64,000 nt of DNA from Actinoplanes philippinensis (GTDB taxonomy: Bacteria; Actinomycetota; Actinomycetes; Mycobacteriales; Micromonosporaceae), in assembly GCF_900113015.1 (NCBI RefSeq), contig NZ_FONV01000008.1, positions 463,413 to 527,412 on the forward strand. Reading direction: 5' to 3'. The notes below the pieces were generated by a model, which saw only the letters and a list, made by a program, of their open reading frames with translations, was not told where the DNA came from and did not search any database. Each line of letters begins with the position of its first letter. The first letter of the stretch is position 1. A program made the position numbers and the translations under genes. Shown piece after piece: positions 32,734-41,247 of the stretch.

Positions 32734-33975
32734 ATGAGCGCCGACCACCGTCACCATGCCCACGGGGAGCTGCCGGAGCCTCCCGGGGCCAGGCGCCTCA
32801 CCCTGCTGCTGCTCGTGCCCGCCGTGCTGGTCACCCTGATCGGGATGCTGCTGCTGTGGCCACGGGACACCCCGCGGGCCGAGGGCGCCCAGGGCGCGCC
32901 CGTGGTGACCGGCGAGGTGGTGGCGGTGACCGCGCGGGAGTGCCCGCCGGTGCCCGAGGGCGAGACCCCGCTGGAGAACTGCGGGACCGTGCAGGTGCGC
33001 CTCGACGACGGGGCGGTGATCTCCACCGACATCCCGAGCGGGCCGGGCGCGCCCGAGGTGGCCGCCGGTGACGACGTCACGATGCTGGCGCTCAACGACT
33101 CCGAGACGGGCGGCGTCAGCTACTCGATCTCCGACCACCAGCGCGGCGCCGAGCTGTGGCTGCTGGGCGCGGCGTTCGCGCTCGCCGTGATCGCCTTCGG
33201 CCGGTGGCGCGGGGTGACGGCGCTGGCCGGGCTCGCGGTCACCTTCGTGATCCTGCTCTGGTTCATCGTCCCGGCGATCCTGGACGGCCGGTCGCCGGTG
33301 CTGGTGGCGGTGGTCGGGGCCGCCGCGATCATGCTGATCGTGCTGTACCTGACGCACGGGCTGTCGATCACCACGACCGTCGCGGTCGCCGGCACCCTGG
33401 CCAGCCTGGCGATCACCGCGATCCTGGCCGCCGTCGCCACCGGGGCGGTGCATCTGACCGGGGTCGCCGACGAGACGTCGAACTTCCTGACCATCACCCA
33501 GGGCGACGTGAACATGCGGGGCCTGCTGCTGGCCGGCATCGTGATCGGCTCGCTGGGCGTGCTCGACGACGTGACGGTCACCCAGTCGGCCACGGTCGCG
33601 GAGCTGGCGCTGGCCAATCCGTCGTACGGGTTCCGCCGCCTCTACGGCGCGGCCACCCGGATCGGCCGCGCCCACATCGCCTCGGTGATCAACACGATCG
33701 TGCTCGCCTACGCCGGGGCGTCGCTGCCGCTGATGCTGCTGTTCGCGGCCGGCGACACCCCGCTCGGCGAGCTGCTCACCTCGCAGATGATCGCGCAGGA
33801 GCTGGTGCGCAGCGCGGTCGGCACGATCGGCCTGGTCGCCGCGGTGCCGATCACCACGGCCCTGGCGGCGCTGCTGGCCGCCCGCCGGTCCCGGCCGGTG
33901 GCAGCGCCGCCGCGGCGGGCGGAGCCGCGACCGGCCGGGGATCCGTGGGCGGCGTTCGTCGAGAAGGACGGGTGA
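32734..33975 (+). CDS. YibE/F-family multispanning membrane protein
   Basis: 413 residues. A His-rich N-terminus (SADHRHHAHGELPE) precedes the first membrane helix. A soluble extracytoplasmic domain (about 50-130, VVAVTARECPPVPEGETPLENCGTVQVRL) is followed by about seven more helices with the YibE/F signature: IDPSHGL-like TLASLAIT, GDVNMRGLLLAGIVIGSLGVLDDVTVTQSATV and NTIVLAYAGASLPLMLLF. Function of the family is unknown; a transport role is often guessed. GAGGAG precedes the ATG. The C-terminal tail is proline- and arginine-rich. Confidence 0.88.
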   Translation: MSADHRHHAHGELPEPPGARRLTLLLLVPAVLVTLIGMLLLWPRDTPRAEGAQGAPVVTGEVVAVTARECPPVPEGETPLENCGTVQVRLDDGAVISTDIPSGPGAPEVAAGDDVTMLALNDSETGGVSYSISDHQRGAELWLLGAAFALAVIAFGRWRGVTALAGLAVTFVILLWFIVPAILDGRSPVLVAVVGAAAIMLIVLYLTHGLSITTTVAVAGTLASLAITAILAAVATGAVHLTGVADETSNFLTITQGDVNMRGLLLAGIVIGSLGVLDDVTVTQSATVAELALANPSYGFRRLYGAATRIGRAHIASVINTIVLAYAGASLPLMLLFAAGDTPLGELLTSQMIAQELVRSAVGTIGLVAAVPITTALAALLAARRSRPVAAPPRRAEPRPAGDPWAAFVEKDG

Positions 33976-33979
33976 GCGA

Positions 33980-34624
33980 CTACTCGCCGCACTTCTTCCA
34001 GGCGACCCGGTAAAGCGTGTTGATCGAGGCGTCGGTCGAGTCCATCGACAGGAAGTTGGTGTGCTTCTTGGTGTCCGACCAGCCCCGGTTGACGCGCAGC
34101 TCGGTATTGATGTTCAGGTATCGCTGCTCACCGCACGGCAGGTAGCTGTACGACGCGATCGCGACCTGATCGGTGCGCTGCCAGGAATCCTCCATCGGGC
34201 CCTTGAAATTGTGCCGGCTACGGGCGGTCTGCGAGTGTCCCTGGAAGTAGTAGCTGGCCGCCTGCTGCCCCGTCGCGCCCGGGCGGAGGCTGGCATATCC
34301 GCGGTAGTCCGCGCTGGCGATGGCGAACGTGTACCCGGACGGCACCCTGATGTTCAGCGCCAGCTGGCAGTTCTTCCGGAAGTCCAGCGGCGAGGCCTCC
34401 GGCCCGACCGAGGCGGTGTACTGCGAGTAGGTCACCGTGAAGGCCGTGTAGTCGGGCGAGACCTGGATGTCCGCGCTGCCGCCCGGGCAGCCGGACCCGT
34501 TCGCGGAGACCACGTCGATCACCATCATCTTGTCCGGTTTCGGCGGTTGCGGCTGAGCCTGTGCCGGAGCGGCCGCCGCAAGAACACCGAGAAGTGCGGC
34601 GCCGACCGTCATGGAACGCAACAT
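33980..34624 (-). CDS. Secreted DUF4360-domain protein
   Basis: 214 residues. The signal peptide MLRSMTVGAALLGVLAAAAPAQA ends near residue 23. The mature part matches DUF4360: VVSANGSGCPGGSADIQVSPD, FTVTYSQYTASVG, FRKNCQLALNIRVPSG, DYRGYASLRPGA and YLNINTELRVNR. Cysteine pairs (GCP, KNC, PCG, KKCG) suggest disulfides outside the cell. Function unknown. Two start codons are possible (34630 and 34624); the second has better spacing to GGGGGA. It converges on the YibE/F gene with four bases between. Confidence 0.85.
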   Translation of the reverse strand: MLRSMTVGAALLGVLAAAAPAQAQPQPPKPDKMMVIDVVSANGSGCPGGSADIQVSPDYTAFTVTYSQYTASVGPEASPLDFRKNCQLALNIRVPSGYTFAIASADYRGYASLRPGATGQQAASYYFQGHSQTARSRHNFKGPMEDSWQRTDQVAIASYSYLPCGEQRYLNINTELRVNRGWSDTKKHTNFLSMDSTDASINTLYRVAWKKCGE

Positions 34625-34840
34625 GAGCATTTCCCCCGTCAGTTTCGGGTTCCTTTCCCGAGACCGGAAAATGGCTCGGAAAAGGGCGCAAAGAATTGTT
34701 TACACGGCCCACACTAGCGAGATCGGGAAGTGTCGGGAGCGGTGCGCACAACAGCCGTACCAGCGTCCGGACAACAAAGCCATTCGGCCGGATTTCCGGA
34801 ATCACCGCCCAGCCGGTGCCGCACTGTGGTAACGCGGTGG

Positions 34841-37021
34841 TCAGCCGAGCCGGCGGGTCAGGGCGGTGTGCCGGCGGCCCGCCCCGACCGTGCGCACCGC
34901 CGCGGCCAGCGCCCGGCGTGAGCCGACCAGCACGACCAGCCGCTTCGCCCGGGTGATCGCGGTGTAGAGCAGATTGCGCTGCAGCATCATCCAGGCGCTG
35001 GTGGTCAGCGGGATCACCACGGCCGGGTACTCCGAGCCCTGCGAGCGGTGGATCGTGATGGCGTAGGCGTGCGCCAGCTCGTCCAGCTCGTCGAAGTCGT
35101 AGTCGATCTGCTCGTCCTCGTCCGTGCGTACCGTCAAGGTCTGCTCCTCGGGCGACAGCCCGGTGACCACGCCGACGGTGCCGTTGAAGACCCCGGCCGC
35201 GCCCTTCTCGTAGTTGTTGCGGATCTGGGTGACCTTGTCGCCGACACGGAACACCCGCCCGCCCAGCCGCCGCTCCGGCAGGCCCTCGCGGTGCGGGGTG
35301 AGCTCCTGCTGCAGCAGCACGTTGAGGGCGCCGGCGCCGGCCGGGCCACGGTGCATCGGGGTGAGGATCTGGATGTCGCGGCGCGGGTCCAGACCGAACT
35401 TGCGCGGCATCCGGCGGCACGCGACGTCGACGGTGAGCGCCGCGGTGGCCTCGGTGTCGTCGCACGGGAACAGGAAGAAGTCGGTCAGCCCCTCGAACCG
35501 CGGCGGCCGGCCCTGGTTGACCCGGTGCGCGTTGGTGACCACGCCGCTCTCCGCTGCCTGCCGGAAGATCTGGGTGAGCCGCACCCGGGGGATCACGTCG
35601 GCGGCCAGCAGGTCGCGCAGCACCTCCCCGGCGCCGACCGACGGCAGCTGGTCGACGTCGCCGACGAGCAGCAGGTGCGCGCCCGGCGGAATCGCCTTGA
35701 CCAGCTTGTTCGCCAGGATCAGGTCGAGCATCGAGGCCTCGTCGACGACGATCAGGTCGGCGTCGAGCGGGTTGTCGCGGTCGAAGGTGGCGTCCCCGCC
35801 GGGCTGCAGCTTGAGCAGCCGGTGCACGGTGGCGGCCGGGTGGCCGGTCAGCTCGGCGAGCCGTTTCGCGGCCCGGCCGGTCGGGGCGACGAGCTGGATC
35901 TTCGCCTTCTTCGCCGCGGCGAGTTCGACGATCGAGCGTACGGTGAAACTCTTCCCGCAGCCGGGCCCGCCGGTGAGGACCGCGACCTTCTCCGTCAGGG
36001 CGAGCCGGACGGCCTGTTCCTGCTCCGTCGCGAGCGTCGAGCCGGTGCGCTGGTGCAGCCAGCCGAGCGCCTTGCCCCAGTCCACGTCGTGGAAGTGCGG
36101 CATCCTGTCCGCCCGGTGCCGCAACAGGCTGACGAGGGTGGACGCCAGCGACTGCTCCGCGCGGTGGAACGGCACGAGGTAGATCTCGTCCTCCTCGCGC
36201 ACCACGCCCTCCTCCTCGATCAGCTCGGCGAGGCAGGCGGGGATCAACGCCGCGGGAACATCGAGGATCTTCGCCGCGTCGGCCGTCAGATCCTCGACCG
36301 GAAGGAAACAGTGCCCGTTGTCGGTGGCCTGCGACAGGGTGTACTGCAGGCCGGCTTTCACCCGTTCGGGACTGTCGTGCGGGATGCCGACGGCCTGCGC
36401 GATCGTGTCCGCCGTCTTGAAGCCGATGCCCCAGACGTCCGCCGCCAGCTTGTACGGGCTGTTCTTGACGACCGAGATGGACGAGTCGCCGTACTTCTTG
36501 TAGATCCGCACCGCGATCGACGTGGACACCCCGACGCCCTGCAGGAAGACCATCACCTCCTTGATCGCCTTCTGCTCGGCCCACGCCGCGGTGATCTTCT
36601 TCGTCCGTTTCGGCCCCAGTCCGGCCACCTCGATGAGCCGCTCCGGCGCGGTCTCGATGATCTCCAGCGTGTCCAGTCCGAAGTGGTCCACGATCCGCTC
36701 GGCGAACACCGGCCCGATGCCCTTGACCAGCCCGGATCCCAGGTAACGACGGATGCCCTGGATGGTGGCCGGCAGCACCGTGGTGTACGAGACGACCTCG
36801 AACTGCCGCCCGTACTGCGGATGCGACGACCACCAGCCGCTCAGCCGCAGGCTCTCCCCGGGCTGCGCGCCGAGCAGCGCCCCGACCACGGTCAGCAGAT
36901 CGGTGCTGCTCTTGTGCGCGACCCGGGCGACCGTGTAGCCGGTCTCCTCGTTCACATAGGTCAGCCGTTCCAGGACGGCCTCGAGAACGTGCGGGGGACG
37001 GGCGGCGGCTTCCGGTGGCAC
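34841..37021 (-). CDS. recD2: RecD2-type ATP-dependent DNA helicase
   Basis: About 726 residues. The N-terminal OB-like and helix-hairpin-helix region includes VKGIGPVFAERI and VAGLGPKRTKKI. The SF1B core follows: ATEQEQAVRLAL (Q motif), VLTGGPGCGKSFT (motif I), LIVVDEASMLDL (II), LLLVGDVDQLPSVGAG (III), RLTQIFRQA (IV), and AYAITIHRSQGSEYPAVV and YTAITRAKRLVVLVG (V/VI). RecD2 is the 5'-3' helicase of organisms without RecBCD, used in repair and mismatch tolerance. The GTG at 37021 begins the conserved part; a TTG at 37057 is also possible. It is divergent from the esterase. Confidence 0.92.
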   Translation of the reverse strand: MPPEAAARPPHVLEAVLERLTYVNEETGYTVARVAHKSSTDLLTVVGALLGAQPGESLRLSGWWSSHPQYGRQFEVVSYTTVLPATIQGIRRYLGSGLVKGIGPVFAERIVDHFGLDTLEIIETAPERLIEVAGLGPKRTKKITAAWAEQKAIKEVMVFLQGVGVSTSIAVRIYKKYGDSSISVVKNSPYKLAADVWGIGFKTADTIAQAVGIPHDSPERVKAGLQYTLSQATDNGHCFLPVEDLTADAAKILDVPAALIPACLAELIEEEGVVREEDEIYLVPFHRAEQSLASTLVSLLRHRADRMPHFHDVDWGKALGWLHQRTGSTLATEQEQAVRLALTEKVAVLTGGPGCGKSFTVRSIVELAAAKKAKIQLVAPTGRAAKRLAELTGHPAATVHRLLKLQPGGDATFDRDNPLDADLIVVDEASMLDLILANKLVKAIPPGAHLLLVGDVDQLPSVGAGEVLRDLLAADVIPRVRLTQIFRQAAESGVVTNAHRVNQGRPPRFEGLTDFFLFPCDDTEATAALTVDVACRRMPRKFGLDPRRDIQILTPMHRGPAGAGALNVLLQQELTPHREGLPERRLGGRVFRVGDKVTQIRNNYEKGAAGVFNGTVGVVTGLSPEEQTLTVRTDEDEQIDYDFDELDELAHAYAITIHRSQGSEYPAVVIPLTTSAWMMLQRNLLYTAITRAKRLVVLVGSRRALAAAVRTVGAGRRHTALTRRLG

Positions 37022-37080
37022 GCGCCCATCGTGCCCGCAAGGACTGGAGTCAGCCAACCCCAGGGCATAGCGTGATCACC

Positions 37081-38055
37081 ATGGCGCTGTTTGACTTTCC
37101 TCTCCCCGAATTGCGCACGTATCAGCTCTCCCGGCCGGAGCCGGCCGGCTTCGACGACTTCTGGTCCGGCACGCTCGCCGCGGCACGCCGGGCCGCCCTG
37201 CCGCCGAAGCTGGTCGAGGTCGCCACGCCGCTGAAGGGCGTCACCACCTTCGACGTCACCTTCACCGGTTACGCCGGCCAGCCGATCCGGGCCTGGCTCA
37301 ACCGTCCGTCCGCCGCCGACGGGCCGCTGCCGGTCGCCGTCGAGTTCATCGGGTACGGCGGGGGCCGCGGCCTGCCGATCGACTGGCTCACCTGGTCCAG
37401 CGCCGGGTACGCCCATCTGATCATGGACACGCGTGGCCAGGGCGGCGGCTGGCGCGGCGGCGACACCCCCGACCCGGACGACCACGGCGCCGGCCCGTCG
37501 ACACCCGGTTTCCTCACCCGCGGGGTGCTCGCCCCGGAGACCTTCTACTACCGCCGGCTGATCACCGACGCGGTACGGGCCGTGGAGACCGCAGCCGAGC
37601 TGCCCGGCGTCGACGCCTCCCGGCTCGTGGTCACCGGCAAGAGCCAGGGCGGCGCGCTCGCCCTCGCGGCCGGCGGGCTGGCGCCCGGGCTGGTGTCGGC
37701 GGTGGTCGCCGGGGTCCCGTTCCTCTGCGACATCCAGCGGGCCGTCACGATCACCGACAGCTTCCCGTACGCCGAGGTGGTCAAGTTTCTGAGGGCCAAC
37801 CCGCAGGCCGCGCAGCGGACCCTGGACACCCTCGACCACGTGGACGCGGTGCACTTCGCCCGCCGGATCACCGCGCCGGCCATCCTGTCGGCCGCGCTGA
37901 TGGACGACGTGTGCCCGCCGTCCGGGGTGTTCGCCGCCTACAACGCGATCGACGCGCAGAAGGAGATCGAGGTCTACCCGTGGGACGACCACGCGGGCGG
38001 CCGCAGCTTCTTCGACACCACGGCCCTGGAGTTCGTCGACGACCGGTTGAGCTGA
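37081..38055 (+). CDS. CE7-family acetyl xylan esterase / cephalosporin-C deacetylase
   Basis: 324 residues without signal peptide, so cytoplasmic. CE7 landmarks: N-terminal LPELRTYQLSRPEPAGFDDFWSG, the RGQGGG motif in DTRGQGGGWRGGD, the nucleophile in GKSQGGALA, the Asp in SAALMDDVCPPSG, and the His in YPWDDHAGG. It removes acetyl groups from xylo-oligosaccharides (and often from cephalosporins) and could act downstream of the secreted xylanase about 10 kb away. No ribosome site precedes the ATG; TAGCGT lies seven bases upstream, so the mRNA is probably leaderless. Confidence 0.92.
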   Translation: MALFDFPLPELRTYQLSRPEPAGFDDFWSGTLAAARRAALPPKLVEVATPLKGVTTFDVTFTGYAGQPIRAWLNRPSAADGPLPVAVEFIGYGGGRGLPIDWLTWSSAGYAHLIMDTRGQGGGWRGGDTPDPDDHGAGPSTPGFLTRGVLAPETFYYRRLITDAVRAVETAAELPGVDASRLVVTGKSQGGALALAAGGLAPGLVSAVVAGVPFLCDIQRAVTITDSFPYAEVVKFLRANPQAAQRTLDTLDHVDAVHFARRITAPAILSAALMDDVCPPSGVFAAYNAIDAQKEIEVYPWDDHAGGRSFFDTTALEFVDDRLS

Positions 38056-38068
38056 CACACGCGGGATC

Positions 38069-38096
38069 CCCCGGAGCGGTCGCGGCCGCTCCGGGG
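38069..38096. terminator. Bidirectional hairpin terminator
   Basis: A perfect 11-bp stem (CCCCGGAGCGG at 38069-38079 with 38086-38096) and a 6-base loop lie between the convergent esterase and YggT genes. Confidence 0.8.
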
Positions 38097-38103
38097 CCTG
38101 GAG

Positions 38104-38376
38104 TCAGAGGATCGTGCGGACGATGCCGATCGTGATGAACACCACGATGAACGCCAGGTCGATCGAGACCCCGCCGACCCGCAGAGGTGGCAGGACCTTG
38201 CGCACCGGCGCGAGGATCGGCTCGGTGATGCGGTAGATCACGTCGAGGGCCTTGGCCCGTGCCGACCCCGGCATGGCGGGACCGGCCAGCATGACGCTCC
38301 AGTCGAGCGCCACCCGAACCAGCAGCACCAGCTGGACCAGCAACAACACGAAGCTGACCAGGGCGAGTAGACCCAT
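38104..38376 (-). CDS. YggT-family membrane protein
   Basis: 90 residues with two membrane segments (LLALVSFVLLLVQLVLLVRVALDW, and VSIDLAFIVVFITIGIVRTI) around the conserved YRITEPILAPVRKVLPPLRVGG. YggT proteins are small inner-membrane proteins, usually beside sepF and divIVA in the division cluster, and are implicated in envelope or osmotic homeostasis. This copy is isolated between an esterase and an aldo-keto reductase, so it may be a second paralogue. AGGAGG precedes the ATG at 38376 by six bases, deciding the start. Confidence 0.88.
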   Translation of the reverse strand: MGLLALVSFVLLLVQLVLLVRVALDWSVMLAGPAMPGSARAKALDVIYRITEPILAPVRKVLPPLRVGGVSIDLAFIVVFITIGIVRTIL

Positions 38377-38443
38377 CGGAACCTCCTGTGAGGGGTACGT
38401 GACCCCAGTGTGCTGCGGGTTCCTGTGAAGCTGCTTAACGATC

Positions 38444-38480
38444 CCTGTGGTGGTCACGGCGCCGAGGCGACCACCACAGG
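38444..38480 (-). terminator. Hairpin terminator of the aldo-keto reductase gene
   Basis: A perfect 12-bp stem (CCTGTGGTGGTC at 38444-38455 with 38469-38480), 51 bases after the reductase stop. Confidence 0.7.
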
Positions 38481-38486
38481 TCCGCC

Positions 38487-38533
38487 CGGACGATCAGTTT
38501 CCGCTCGGACGATCAGTTCCGCTCTGACGATCA
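38487..38533. repeat. Short tandem duplication at the reductase 3' end
   Basis: GACGATCAGTT occurs three times about 18-19 bases apart (38489, 38508 and 38526), the last copy covering the reductase stop codon. It looks like slippage duplication of the gene's last codons plus flank. Confidence 0.6.
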
Positions 38534-39355
38534 GTTGAAGTGATCCGGATGCGGCCCGGTCCGGCCGTCGGACTCCAGCGCGTCGATCGCGGCCAGCTCG
38601 TCCGCGGTCAGCTCGAAGTCGAAGATCCGCAGATTTTCCGCGATCCGCGACGGGGTCACCGACTTCGGGATCACGATCCGGCCCTGCTGCACGTGCCAGC
38701 GCAGCACCACCTGCGCCGGAGTGCGGTCGTGGGCGGTGGCGACCCGCAGCACCGCCGGGTCGTCGAGCACCCCGGCCTGGGCCAGCGGACTCCACGCCTC
38801 GGTGACCACACCCAGCTCGGAGTTGGCCGCCTGGGCGTCCCGCTGCTGCAGGGCCGGGTGCACCTCGATCTGGTTGACCACGGGCACCGTGCCGCCGAGA
38901 TCGGCGACCGCCCGCAGGTGCTCGGGCAGGAAGTTGGAGACCCCGATGGCCCGCACCCGGCCGTCGGACAGCAGCCTCTCCAGGGCCCGCCAGGTGTCCA
39001 GGTACTTCCCGCGCTTGGGGGTGGGCCAGTGGATCAGGTAGAGGTCGAGACGGTCCAGGCCGAGCCGGGCGGTGCTGGCGTCGAACGCGCGCAGCGTCTC
39101 GTCGTACCCCTGATCGTTGTTCCAGACCTTGGTCGTGATGAACAGCTCGTCGCGCGGCACCACGGCCGATCGCAGGGCGGCGCCGACACCCGACTCGTTG
39201 TGGTAGATGGCGGCGGTGTCGATGCTGCGGTAGCCCGCTTCGAGCGCGGTGGTGACCGCGGCCGCGGTCTGCGCCTCGGGGATCTGGAAGACGCCGAAAC
39301 CGATCTGCGGGATCGTGACGCCGTTGTTGAGCGTGATGACAGGCGTGTCGCCCAT
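38531..39355 (-). CDS. Aldo-keto reductase
   Basis: 274 residues, a standard AKR5-like size. Catalytic tetrad: Asp in YRSIDTAAIYHNE, Tyr in the same segment, Lys in LFITTKVWN, His in DLYLIHWPTP. Cofactor contacts are GVSNFLPEHL, VNQIEVHPALQQ, AWSPLAQAG and VIPKSVTPSRIAENLRIFDF, typical of NADPH binding. It reduces aldehydes, ketones or 2,5-diketo-gluconate-like substrates; the exact one is not predictable. The 3' end overlaps a short tandem duplication, and a terminator follows. Confidence 0.9.
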   Translation of the reverse strand: MGDTPVITLNNGVTIPQIGFGVFQIPEAQTAAAVTTALEAGYRSIDTAAIYHNESGVGAALRSAVVPRDELFITTKVWNNDQGYDETLRAFDASTARLGLDRLDLYLIHWPTPKRGKYLDTWRALERLLSDGRVRAIGVSNFLPEHLRAVADLGGTVPVVNQIEVHPALQQRDAQAANSELGVVTEAWSPLAQAGVLDDPAVLRVATAHDRTPAQVVLRWHVQQGRIVIPKSVTPSRIAENLRIFDFELTADELAAIDALESDGRTGPHPDHFN

Positions 39356-40170
39356 GGAGAGTGCTCTCCCTCTTCAAGCGGTGCGGGCCGCCCGGCTCGC
39401 CGACGGTGACCGGCGAGGCGAGCGATGTGCCTCACTTGTACCCCGTGGAGAGGGCGGTCCCAACCCTCACATCGTCGCAGCCCACCGGGGGAGCGCGGGA
39501 TCACCCGGCTTCGGTGAGATTCATGTGAAAAGCTGTGACATCGCGGTTAAAAGCCGGACGGATCCGGCGCGGGGTGGTGGGCGGCCCGGATGGGCCACCG
39601 GTGGTGGCGCAGCGTCACACCCATGACCGTTCGGTGCCCGGTTTGCGAGATTGGTCACGGTGCGCGATTCATTTTCGGGGGTACGCCCACGCGTCCCCCG
39701 GCCGACCGGAGTCCGCACGACCGTTCCCGTAAGCCCGGCGACAGCCTCCGGCCCCGGCCGTTCCCGTACCCGCCCACCGCGATGCGCCATCATCGCCAGC
39801 AGGCGTTCGGTGGTACGCAGCCGGCGTCCCCGCCCGCATCGTGCCCGGCAGGCCTGCCCGATCCTGGTCACCGCCCGCGGGCGATCGTCCGCAGTCTCGG
39901 GTCGGCCCTGGTTGTGTCGTCCCCGTCCGTCCCCCCTCGCCGCAGGCGGGCGGTTGTCCGGGGATTGTGGGCGGCCCTGGTCGTGTCGTCCCCGTCCGTC
40001 CCCCCTCGCCGCAGGCGGGCGGTTGTCCGCGGATTGTGGGCGGCCGTGGTCGTGTCGTCGCTGCTTGTCCCCCGTCGCCGCATATGGGTGGTTGTCCGCG
40101 GGCTCGGCGCGGCCTCGGTCGCGTCGTCGTGGTCGCCCGGCCGGACGTGCCGCCGGCCGTGTCGTGGCGT
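39356..40170. other. Gene-poor region with a four-copy 69-bp tandem repeat (39875-40130)
   Basis: About 800 bases in which no conserved gene is recognised. Units marked by GGCCCTGG (or a close variant) start at 39904, 39973, 40042 and 40111, exactly 69 bases apart; a worn copy precedes the first. Since 69 is a multiple of three, both strands have open repeat-encoding frames (23-residue units), but neither has a ribosome site or a family match. The part from 39356 to 39870 shows nothing beyond the reductase promoter area. Confidence 0.6.
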
Positions 40171-40533
40171 TCACAGGCCGACCACGCGGCGTGCGGCGAC
40201 CGGGCCCCGGCGGCGTCCGGTGCGGCGGGTCACCGCGCCGTTGGCGCTGCGCGGGTCGACCGGAGGTCCGGTCCACCGCTCCGGGACCGCCGGCTCGGCG
40301 CGCAGGACCGGGAGCCTGTCCGGCGTGCTGTCCGGCCGTCGAAGGCCTCGATAGGGGGAGGGGGCGGGCGCCGGCGGGCGCACCGCCAGGGTGTTGCCAC
40401 CACCGGCCGGCCGGGCCTGCGCGGTGGGGCCGGGAGCCGGCGGGGAGGCCGCCGGCTCATCGTCGCTGGGGGGCTCGGTCGTGCTCCGGGACCCGGCATC
40501 CGGTATCGCCTCGGCTCGATTCATGGCGCTCAT
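40171..40533 (-). CDS. Hypothetical proline/arginine-rich protein
   Basis: 120 residues, not recognised. It opens MSAMNRAEAIPDAGSRST, has a proline/alanine-rich middle (PPAPGPTAQARP, VRPPAPAPSPYRG), and ends with a basic tail RRTGRRRGPVAARRVVGL. Support comes only from strongly GC-biased third codon positions and an end-to-end open frame; there is no clear ribosome site, and a start at 40524 is equally possible. No signal or membrane segment is seen. The 69-bp repeat lies downstream. Confidence 0.4.
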   Translation of the reverse strand: MSAMNRAEAIPDAGSRSTTEPPSDDEPAASPPAPGPTAQARPAGGGNTLAVRPPAPAPSPYRGLRRPDSTPDRLPVLRAEPAVPERWTGPPVDPRSANGAVTRRTGRRRGPVAARRVVGL

Positions 40534-40681
40534 TATTGATGAACGTGCATTTCGCGCAAGCCTCCCGGAGTGCCTGTAACGGCACGGAAACAACTTTCGT
40601 CAGATCGGGTACGCAGGCGGCCGGTCACGCTCCGTGACGGCGGCCGGGAGTCTCTGGCGCCGCCCCACTACCCTGCCCGGT

Positions 40682-40957
40682 GTGATCAAGCTGCTCGGGG
40701 TGCCGGCGTACGTCTGGTCCGCCATCTGCCTGCTCCTCGCCGTCGTCTGGATCTTCATCTGGCCGTCCGGGCAGGCCACGGGCACCTCCGGCTTCACCTG
40801 GCTCGCCCTGCGCTGGGGCCACACCGCGACCTGGCTCATCCTGGCGGCGGCCGCGCTCGCCGCCGCCGTCGGCGCCCCGGTCGCCGCCCAGCGCATCGCC
40901 CTGGCCGCCCTGCCTGCCTACGCCGCCTTCGTCTACGCCATGGTCACCACCGGCTGA
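40682..40957 (+). CDS. Small hypothetical membrane protein
   Basis: 91 residues with three hydrophobic segments (AYVWSAICLLLAVVWIFIW, TATWLILAAAALAAAVGA, ALAALPAYAAFVYAMV). Family not recognised; gene context gives no hint. The GTG at 40682 has no Shine-Dalgarno but is preceded, seven bases earlier, by TACCCT, fitting a leaderless transcript. Third positions are strongly GC-biased, which supports coding. Confidence 0.6.
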   Translation: MIKLLGVPAYVWSAICLLLAVVWIFIWPSGQATGTSGFTWLALRWGHTATWLILAAAALAAAVGAPVAAQRIALAALPAYAAFVYAMVTTG

Positions 40958-41037
40958 TCGCCCGCCTCGGGCGCCCCTGCCTCGGGCGCCCCTGCCTCCG
41001 GCGCACTCGCCTCCGCTTTTTGCTCGCCTCCGCTTTT

Positions 41038-41156
41038 CTCCTGGTGTCACCCCCTGTTCGCCTCCGTTTTTCGCCGGGCGTCAGTCCCTGTTTGCCTCTG
41101 CTCGTCGCCGGGTGTCAGTCCCTGTTTGCCTCCGTTTTTCGCCGGGCGTCACTCCC
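41038..41156. repeat. 34-bp tandem repeat, four copies, pyrimidine-rich
   Basis: Units start at 41038, 41072, 41106 and 41140, exactly 34 bases apart; typical unit CGCCGGGCGTCAGTCCCTGT followed by TTGCCTCCGTTTTT. A 15-base repeat (CTCGGGCGCCCCTGC) occurs just upstream near 40967-41000. The strand is almost purine-free over long stretches. There are no spacers, so it is not a CRISPR array. Non-coding. Confidence 0.8.
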
Positions 41157-41247
41157 TTGCCCGCCGCCGTCCGCTCGCCGCGATTCCAGGCGGCGAGCCC
41201 CTCGGCCTTCCTCGACGAGATCCGTCAGACCTGCGCCGCCGGAGCGG

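Noticed and set aside
39590..40354. Plus-strand frame encoding the 23-residue hydrophobic repeat
   Set aside because: No start signal or family match, and its 3' part overlaps the better-supported minus-strand frame at 40171-40533. Kept only as a repeat.
41038..41156. CRISPR array
   Set aside because: The 34-bp units are directly adjacent without unique spacers and no cas genes are present.
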